A DNA stretch of 64,000 nt from Paraspadella gotoi (taxonomy: Eukaryota; Chaetognatha). Numbering within the stretch: position 1 is the first letter of the stretch; the number at the start of each line of letters is the position of its first letter. Positions 56,411 through 64,000 of the stretch are shown piece by piece. Location: positions 1,200,311 to 1,264,310 of the forward strand of contig CM119270.1 in the NCBI GenBank assembly GCA_051294375.1, in the 5' to 3' direction. The notes below the pieces were generated by a model that saw nothing but the letters and a program-made list of their open reading frames with translations, did no database searches and was not told the origin of the DNA. The translations under genes and the position numbers were made by a program.

Positions 56411-59400
56411 TTTGACCGAGATGACGTTTCCCCTGTCGTCGCCGACGACGATGATGGGGTGTGATGGATTGAAGGCGATGTGGGTCAGTCGCGTCTTCTT
56501 CTTTTGTACGATCGATTGATCGCACACGGCTTCGTACTTGTTCAGGTTCAGGTCGAACACGAAGACTTTGCCGTCTGAAAATTAGAAAAAGAGGACAAAG
56601 TAAGTACTTTTATGGTTTAATCTAAAAAATAAAAAAGAATCAATAAAATTCGATGAAAAAAATCCTAATTCGTAATGCTGAAGTAGGGTTAATAAGTGAA
56701 GCCTTTACAAATCATCTGCATGTAAATTGTTCTTCTCAAAAATCTTCGACGAGAATATTTACGATAATAATAAGAGGAATTTAATACATTGATGAATATT
56801 TAATATGCCGTAACCGATTTAACTAAATAATAATAAAGAACAAAAAAAAGAAAGGGCAAACATTTCATTTGCCGATCGCCTTGTATATTTCCATCCTTCT
56901 CAACTTTCCCCACTCGCCCGACCCTCCGCGTCAACCATCTTTACTCACCCGCGGTGGAGGCAGCGAAGACGGTGGAAGAGTAAGGCGCCCACGCGACGTC
57001 GCCGACTGAACCGTTCAGATCGAAAACGAAAAGCGGCGCCGCGACTGGAGGAGCAGTTGGGGGGGGGGGCACATTGCTTCGTTTGCGTGGATGTCGTTAA
57101 ATTCCATAGTTCCTCGCTAGCAACCATATCGCTTCTATGATACTTATGATACTTATTTAATCCCTAAGACGTCTTACTCGTTTCGGCTCACCAATATCTT
57201 CCGTAAAGGAAGGGAGAGGGATGTAGTAAATTTCTTAATCATTAAGTTAATGATTTTTCAGACTGTTCGAATTATCAATTTCAGCTTTCGCTTTGTTGTT
57301 TATCGAAAATTTGATTTTTACAAAACATTTTATGCCAATTTGTTGAAAAATTAAATCGTTTTAAATACGAAAGCTTTGATTTTTAACGAGGTTCTGAGCT
57401 GGAATCTTCGTCTCTCACCGTCCGTGTGGTTCCAGATCTTGACTGTCCAATCCGCAGAGCAGGTGAGGAAGATTTTCGGGTGGAAACTGCAAGGAGTAAG
57501 TCGCAGGGCGGCGGGGGGGGGGAGGAAAGAGAGGGGAGGGTAAGGAGAGGTGAGAAGAGACGGAGGCACATGAAAGAATGTCTAGAATAAAAGAAATTAA
57601 TAGAAAAAGAAAAGTCTCGTTTTGTTGTAATGGATCAGGGCCGGTCTTGGAGGTGGAAACGTTCCGGCTTATTTTCAAAGTTGAAATGCTAATACTAAAA
57701 TAATTTCGTTCTTTTAGTTTAGTTCTTTGGCATGTCAGTATTTATTTAAATATCTTCCGTCTATCACCCCTCTCTCTCCCCCCCTCTCTCTCTCCCCCCT
57801 GTCTCTCTCTCTCTCTCTCTCCCCCGCTCACCTATTCCACTTGATGGCATAGACAGCCATGCTGTGTGCAGTGAAGACGTCAAGAAATTGCGACTGATAA
57901 GCTTTGGAGCATTTGAGGATCTTGCCGCGCTCCGTCCCGACCAAGAAGAGATGGTCTATTTGCGGGTGGAAGGAGAAGACGGTTCCGCAGGCGTAGTTGA
58001 ACATCTCAAGGGGGAGTTGAGGGCAGAAGAGTCGGGGGAGAGGCGAAAAGAAAGATAGAATTTTATCCGTGAAAAGGTGGCGAGGTTAAAAATCATCNNN
58101 NNNNNNNAAATCGCTTACCTACCGGGCCCTGAATGAGCATTTTTCTTCTTTTCAAAGAGTATTTAGCTGACATTTGCAATCAGCAATATCCCTTTTCCCC
58201 CAAACTCACCCCCCCCTATTCCTCCCCCCCTTACCAACGACCCGTCGGGTCCCTCGACGGGTTCTTCAGTCTTCAACTTGATGATCTCCACTCGAGTCAA
58301 TTCGTTCTTGACCAAAGTCCAACAACAAACTCGACCATCTGACGAGACGGAGAAGAAATTGCGATTGGAGTCCAGGTCGTCCTTCTGCCAAGCAACTTGC
58401 CAGACAGGGTCGGTGTGCTTGCCCACCTGATGAAAAGGGGAGAGGAGAGGAGGTGAGCAAAGTGGGTTTAATCCTAGATTTGTTTGTGAAAATAATGGTA
58501 AGTTTGTGACTTTCTAGCCGAGGTAAAATGTGTTTGCTGCAGGTGTACCGACTTGCTGGACTTGTAAGCAGGCTTGTTGAACTGTCCAATCACTGCTTAC
58601 CTTGGCGATTGACAAGGAAGCAGGCTTTTTTGACTTTCCAATCTTTGTTTACCTTGACCGTGGATAAGTAAGCAGGCTTGTACTGTCCAATCATTGTTTA
58701 CCTTTGCCATGGAAAAGTAAGCAGGCTTGTTGGACTTTCCAATCATTGCTTACCTTGGCCGTGGACAAGTAAGCAGGCTTGTTTGATTTTTCAGCGACGT
58801 TGAATACGCAAACTGATCCGTCGTAAAATCCCGCTGCCACCAAATGCGGATGAATGGGGTGAATGTCGACGCACATCACGCCTTAAGTTTGGTTGAGTGA
58901 AAGTTAATTAGGTTTAGTGGTCACTGGTCAGTTAAAAGCTGGTAGGTCGGGATCACCAAAATAGTTTTCACACTTTGTCAACATGTAACAATCTTGTAAG
59001 TCTTTATCCATGTCAAACTTTTCCCTTTATCAGTCCGAATTCTCGTCAGTTCTCATTCTTTCTCAGTCCTCACTTTTCTCACTCCTCATTCTTTCTTCTC
59101 TCACTTTTGTCCGTCTTTATGCTTTCTCAGTCCATATTCTAGTCAGCTTTCACTTTTCTCATTTCTCAACTTTTTTTAGTTCTCACATATTCCAGTCAGT
59201 GCTCATTCTTGTCAGTTCGCATCCTTTCTCAGTGCTAACTCTTTTCAGTCCTCACTCTTGAGAATCTTTGCTTTCACAGTCTTTATCTTTTCTCAGTCAT
59301 CGTTTCTCAGTCCTCATCCTTTCTCAATCCTCACTTTTCTCAGTCCTCATCCTTTCTCAGTCCTCATCCTTTCTCAGTCCTCATCCTTTCTCAATCCTCA

Positions 59401-62400
59401 CTTTTCTCAATCCTCTCTTTTCTCAGTCCTCACCTACTCCAAATCCTTACCAGAATTGACCCCGTAGATGTAATCAGGGTAAGAAGGATTCTTGAGCGAA
59501 TAGAGACAGACGAGTCCTTTGGTTCTGCGCTGAAAATCGTAGGAACCGAAGCTCACGGCGAAGAGATCCTGATGTCGGGGTGTGGAAGGATATTGGAAGT
59601 TGAGGGGATGTGGAAGAGGGGATGAAAGAGTTTGATTATCCGCTCACTGAGATAACAATTTAATCAGAGACTAGTTTATGATATTAATGTAACTGTGTAG
59701 GCCGAAGATGACTTATCTCTAGAAATAAACCGTGGAAAGGCTCACGGGCTTTAATGGAGCAAGGTCGCAACCCGCCCAAGCTTTTCTCACACTTTCCTCA
59801 TACTTTGGATAGGCGTCGGGTTAGGACTCAACTCGAGGAACTTGGTTGAGTCAATGGGCAAAACTCGGCTTATGTTTAATATTTCTGCCTGCATTTCGTT
59901 CTAAAATTTAAATTCCTTTTTGAAACTTTTTTACTGGTCGTGATTCCTTCACTAATTCTCTTGTTTGATATTTTCGGAATAAAATCCCAATCATGAAATA
60001 TAAAGAGACTTTCAAATTCAATTCAATTCAAATTTAATTCAATTCAATTCAACTAAAAAAGAAGCGACCAGACCATTGTGGGCCTGTCCATACACCCACT
60101 CCCCCCCTCGGCCCACCTTGTATCTCGGATTCCAACAGATTCCAGTCACTGCCAATTTCTTGGCTCGATCGTAAACGAATTTCCATAGAGGAAGAAGTGT
60201 GCCTTCCAGATCTCTGTATTCGTCTGAGAGATCCTCCCAGTATTTGAAGTCCTGGATATGAGTAACAGGGATAATGAGGTCAATTTCCTGAAATATTAAC
60301 CTCTTGTATTTTATTGCTAGTGGGGAATATCACATCATCGCAGGAAATTGACCAGTAGATGGATCTGATATACCAAATGGTTTGCCTCTCTTGCCTTTCC
60401 CGTCTTTTGTTTTTGAGCATTAGCACAACCTCCACGCCTACTTCCTTCTATGACATACAATAAATATAAAATAAAGTAATTTGTAATAAATATTTTAAAA
60501 TCTAAACTTAAAAGAGTGAAATCAAGTAATTTTTTAATTGTTTTCCCTAAAGACATTTTTAATCGAGAATGGATACTAAAAATAGAATATAACGTAGTTA
60601 AAATAAATAATATCTCTCTCTCTCTCTCTGCCTCTCTCTCTCTCTCTCTAAGATGTTCTACTAGACCATCCTCCACACAAACCACTCCACAACCCCTTCA
60701 ACTTCCCCACAACCTCCATCAACCCCACAACCTGCGCGATATCGTCGAAGGTGTTCTGATTGACCATCCGCTCGACTATCTTCGCCGCCCGCGTGACTTT
60801 GTTGACGTCGTCGCCGCCGGCGTCGGTCGTCTTCTTCCTCTTTCCCTTTTCGGCGGCGTCTTTGCGAAACATTGCCGGTTTGGAGTTTTCCTTCAATTTC
60901 TGTTGGATGGCGAAATCCTCGTTGTAACTGGAGGAAAGAGTTTTGGGGGGGGGGGAAAGCAAAATGGAGATTTCTTTCAATTAAATTGGTACAAACAATA
61001 TATATATAATCCATTCATTTGATAAATAAGCTATTTTGTCAGTAACTTTGGACAGGCTATAGTCGGTTAATGCCTCCATCACACTTACAAGATAATAACA
61101 TAGCAGGTCCCTGCAAGCTTTCAACCAAGAATCTCTCACAGTATAGTTTAAATACAATAAACAACACCAAGGCTGACGCCAACAAAACCGACGAAATGGA
61201 AATAATGACAAAAAAAAAACCTCAGCTATGAAAATAAATTAATAAGAAATCCACGCCGACTTAAAACAATTCCAAATAACGTAGGCATTAACGACAACAA
61301 CAACAACAACAACCCCGCCCCCCTTATTTTTGTCTCACGCGTCGTAAATCTCCCACTGAGTCGCGTTGGCAGAGAAGTTGACCCTCGGCGGAGGTTCTGT
61401 GATCGTTCCCCGTTCTCGGTACGGGTTGTTGTAAGTCTGCGATGCTCTTTCGCTGTAGTTGAATTGATTCGTCAACTTCTTTCCTCCTTTGTTGGTCGGA
61501 CTCATCATTTCATCGTCCTGCGAGAGAGGGGGGGCGGCGGTTGGGGCGGGGTGGAAAGATTGTTGTTGTTGTTGTGATTCGATATTCGTCCAAGTTTCTT
61601 TCGAGATGTTTAGTTGACGGTGTTTAGTTGGTAACTTCTCTTGCTCGTAAGGCAGCTAGGAAAAGGGAACTTAGCTTAGAACCAGGCTTGCAGGTTTGAA
61701 GGCGTCACGACATTGAGAAAAGTTTAATGCAAGCTTTGAAGCCGCCACCTGGAGGTCACATCATTCATGACGATTCATGACGATTCATGACTCAAGGATC
61801 AAAGAAAGTTGGCTGCGTTAATTCAACTTTTAAGTTTCTTTTTTGGAACAAAAACCAGTTTGAAAACAAATAAACTTTTTTTTCTCTTTAAAATTTTAAA
61901 GCTTGGAAAGTAAACATTTTTTATTTTCCCCCCAAATCGAATGTTTTCTGTTTTGGTTCTGGATTTTAACAAATAAGTGAAATTATCATATATATGCAAA
62001 ACATAACCAACGATTACGAAAGCGACTTTCACCTCCATCTAAACCACGACAAAACATCAAGAAAAACAAAACAAAAATAAGAAAAACAATAAAAACAAAA
62101 ACAACTTCCCCTCCTCTACCTCGTCCGCCGCTTCTGCCTCTTCCTCTTCCTCTCCATCAACTTCTTCTATTTCTCCATCAATTTCTTCTGCGTCTCCAAC
62201 TGATCCTAATTTGCTGAGACGAGATGCTTGACGTCGAGCCTCGTCCGTCTCCTTGTGGAGCATGTTGCCGTCTGGATGGGGGTCAGGGGATCAAAAAAAA
62301 GGGGTCAGGGGTCAGAAAAGAACATAAGTTAACCCTCGTACATTTTCTTGTGGAACTGGTTGGTTGTTCAAGGGGTCAGTGGTCAAAAAACAGGATCAAG

Positions 62401-63194
62401 AGATCAGAAAAGGCCATAGGTCAAGCCGAATCCTTCTCTTTGTGGCTAATGTTGCCGCCTGCAAGGGTCAAGGGTCAGAGAACGTCATAGGTCAAGTCTA
62501 GATCGGGGTCATGGAGGCAAAAAAAAAAAGGGTTCGGGGATCAAGGAAAAGACATAGGTCGGGTCCTCTCTGAACTTCCTACCCCTCTCCCTCACCCCAA
62601 ACTCACCCAAAGTGAACAGGATCGCCATCTGGTCCACGTGAGGCTGTTTGAGGAAACATCTTTCTGTGAAGGAAAACCGGACGATGTTTTCCGGTGCGTG
62701 AGGGTTGTTGGCAGTGAGGATCCGAGTGATCTCTTCCTTCAACTCTTTGTCTGTGAGCTCGAGCTGGTCGTCCGGCTTCACTTCACGGGGCTTGGAGGGT
62801 TGATGGGGGGAGGAGAGGGAGGGAAGAGAGAGAGGGAGGGGAAGAGAGAGAGGGAGGGGAAGAGGGAGAACGGGTGCGGGGAAAGACGGGAAAATGAAAA
62901 GTTAAAAAAGAAGAAAGAACGGTTAAAAAAAAATATATAAACTTTCAGTTTTGTCTCCTCATCTTTTTCTTTTTCTTCATAATCTTTCTTTTTTTTATTT
63001 CCATTTTCCTTCTTTTCTTTTCTTGTCTCGCTAGCAATTCTGTAACTATCCCTCTCTCTCTCTCTCTCTCTCTCTCCCTCCCCCCCTCTCTCTCTCACCT
63101 GTATCCACTCTTCCTCGTCGCCCCCCGTCGTCTGCTCGTCCTCGTCGCGAAGGGGACCCTTCTTCGTTTGTCCCTTTCGCAACTTGGGCGGCAT
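56354..63194 (-). CDS. DNAI1: axonemal dynein intermediate chain 1
   Basis: Outer-arm dynein intermediate chain of motile cilia. Thirteen minus-strand exons join in phase to 640 residues: 63194-63099, 62775-62607, 62271-62120, 61517-61339, 60927-60732, 60251-60117, 59568-59451, 58881-58754, 58426-58235, 58004-57832, 57486-57419, 57044-56949 and 56574-56354. Family marks are [73 protein letters not shown], and WD-repeat blocks ([97 protein letters not shown]). The C-terminus stops just after SPNLRKKPK. It lacks the last helix of the human protein (about 699 residues). A 10-N gap lies in intron 9. Exon 8 and exon 3 boundaries sit in tandem repeats. Confidence 0.94.
58098..58107. other. assembly gap, 10 N
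   Basis: Within DNAI1 intron 9. The upstream copy reads GAGACGTTT at this place. Confidence 0.95.
58561..58780 (-). repeat. 52-bp tandem repeat carrying DNAI1 exon 8 donor
   Basis: Four copies (donors at about 58752, 58700, 58651 and 58599; spacing 52, 49, 52). Each contains, on the minus strand, the exon end AAGCCTGCTTACTTGTCCAC followed by AAGGTAAGCA-type donors. The first donor joins exon 9 in frame. Reading through hits a stop within about 25 codons. Confidence 0.9.
58990..59445. repeat. pyrimidine-rich minisatellite, DNAI1 intron 7
   Basis: Many diverged copies of an 18-21 bp unit CTTTCTCAGTCCTCATC. The right part (59290-59430) is most regular. Confidence 0.85.
60013..60052. repeat. 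(AATTC)n microsatellite, DNAI1 intron 6
   Basis: About eight AATTC/ATTCA units with one interruption. Confidence 0.85.
60979..61150 (-). repeat. dispersed intronic repeat, family A, copy in DNAI1 intron 4
   Basis: On the minus strand it matches 51183-51358 over almost its full length, more diverged. It lies in the sense orientation of DNAI1. Confidence 0.75.
62251..62510 (-). repeat. ~90-bp degenerate repeat of DNAI1 exon 3 acceptor
   Basis: Three units, starting near 62251, 62344 and 62436. Each carries a version of the exon 3 start (CTTGTGGAGCATGTTGCCGTC in plus sense) followed by GGGGTCA-rich intron sequence. Only the unit at 62271 joins the open frame. Confidence 0.75.
62940..63098. repeat. 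pyrimidine-rich intron 1 of DNAI1 with (CT)n
   Basis: A (CT)n run at about 63052-63098 abuts the exon 1 donor at 63098, again a microsatellite touching a splice donor (GTGAGAGAGAGA on the minus strand). Confidence 0.7.
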
Positions 63195-64000
63195 GTTGAC
63201 GTCGCGGACTGACGGACAGTCGGCCGAACGGAACTAGTGTAAGGACGGAATGATGGACCGAACGTACGGACGTTTGGGGTCAGTGTGGATCGTCGTTCCT
63301 AGCGGCGCTTGATTTCCGTGCTTGTCTCGAGGCCTCGCGTCATCGTGCTTGCTTCGACGATCCGGTTTCGCTCGATAATGCTTGGTCCGAGATCCTCTTT
63401 AGTCTTTCCGGTTTTCCAGGAAATGTTTTTTTTTCTTCGTCGAATTTCGGGGATTGAAATTTTGGTTGCGTTTCTAAGTCTAACTTTTGGAATATGACCG
63501 TCAGATGTATATCTAAAAGGAGAAATGACCAAAGTTAATAAGCAAATAATCTCAGTATATATTTCAAATGTCAGTTTATGTCACAATATTAATAGCTAAG
63601 TATACACTACTAGATATAAACAAATTCAATTCGGTTTAATTCGTTTAAATCGCATAAGAGAAGACAGACACGAGCATCGCCGTTGCTAAGCGTCGACAAA
63701 AAAAAACAAAAGATAATTCTGAGAGGAAATTCGTTGCTTTCCGCTTGACGTCGCGACTCGTTCTATATTGTATTACATGGTGTGGGTAAGTGTTCTCTAG
63801 ACAGAAGAACATCGCTGGATCGCGGCTTTGTTGCTCATTATTTAATGTTGATTGCCCATATTGATGTTATCTTGTAAGAATGATGGAGGCCTTAAACAAC
63901 TTCAGAAGTCAGGAGTTAGATAGGTATTCAATAAATTTTTATGATGTTACTACTTAAATACAACCAGTATTTTTCTGTCGGTTAATCTCCTATACTACGT
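63195..64000. other. DNAI1 5' flank
   Basis: GC-richer just upstream of DNAI1, then AT-rich. A partial family A repeat lies at 63865-63950 (TTATCTTGTAAGAATGATGG). The frame at 63299-63532 on the minus strand resembles nothing known. No gene or promoter motif was recognised. Confidence 0.4.

Noticed and set aside
61823-62038. Lys/Phe-rich minus-strand frame in DNAI1 intron 3
   Set aside because: Lies wholly in an intron with AT-rich composition and no similarity.

Overview
The window is nuclear DNA from an animal. Ten protein-coding genes are interrupted by GT-AG introns. Coding exons are GC-rich and introns AT-rich. The gene set points to a metazoan with cilia and a vasa-type germline: a NEK8 ciliary kinase, the axonemal dynein chain DNAI1, two vasa/DDX4 helicases and a chondroitin GalNAc-transferase family enzyme. 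It looks like an invertebrate with a compact genome, but I cannot name the phylum.

Real gene order, left to right: a C2H2 zinc-finger gene (446-1534); NEK8 (2114-5405); GTPBP10 (5859-8306); MSTO1/misato (8409-11082); two tandem vasa paralogs (11420-13857 and 14773-18389); a ClC-2 type chloride channel (19049-24716); a chondroitin GalNAc-transferase family gene (25829-27876); SNIP1, an FHA-domain gene (first exons 28475-29896, last exons 49136-51468); and, on the minus strand, DNAI1 (63194 down to 56354). I resolved complete splice structures with consistent phase for NEK8, GTPBP10, MSTO1, both vasas, the ClC, the glycosyltransferase and DNAI1. GTPBP10 and MSTO1 both have mitochondrial roles and lie only 102 bp apart, with a T-run and an AG two bases before the MSTO1 ATG, so they may be an operon-like pair.

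Two large stretches are almost certainly not genuine. From 30195 to about 49020 the sequence is an error-rich reverse complement of 30022 back to about 12044. It sits inside SNIP1 intron 2 beside a 25-N gap, and its indel density rises toward the far end, as expected for a fold-back long read used to fill a gap. From about 52170 to 55392 there is an error-rich direct copy of the 3' half of DNAI1 (55440-58930), again next to N gaps. Genes in these stretches are listed as copies, not as extra genes.

The most interesting biology is a repeated pattern of small tandem duplications centred on splice junctions. Examples are five 18-bp repeats each carrying a donor (SNIP1), 89-bp repeats carrying an acceptor (glycosyltransferase), 52-bp repeats carrying a donor (DNAI1 exon 8), roughly 90-bp repeats at an acceptor (DNAI1 exon 3) and GTGAG microsatellites grown from vasa donors. 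The two tandem vasas share no intron position in their helicase cores, and at least two short repeat families sit in introns. Together these suggest a lineage with active intron turnover.
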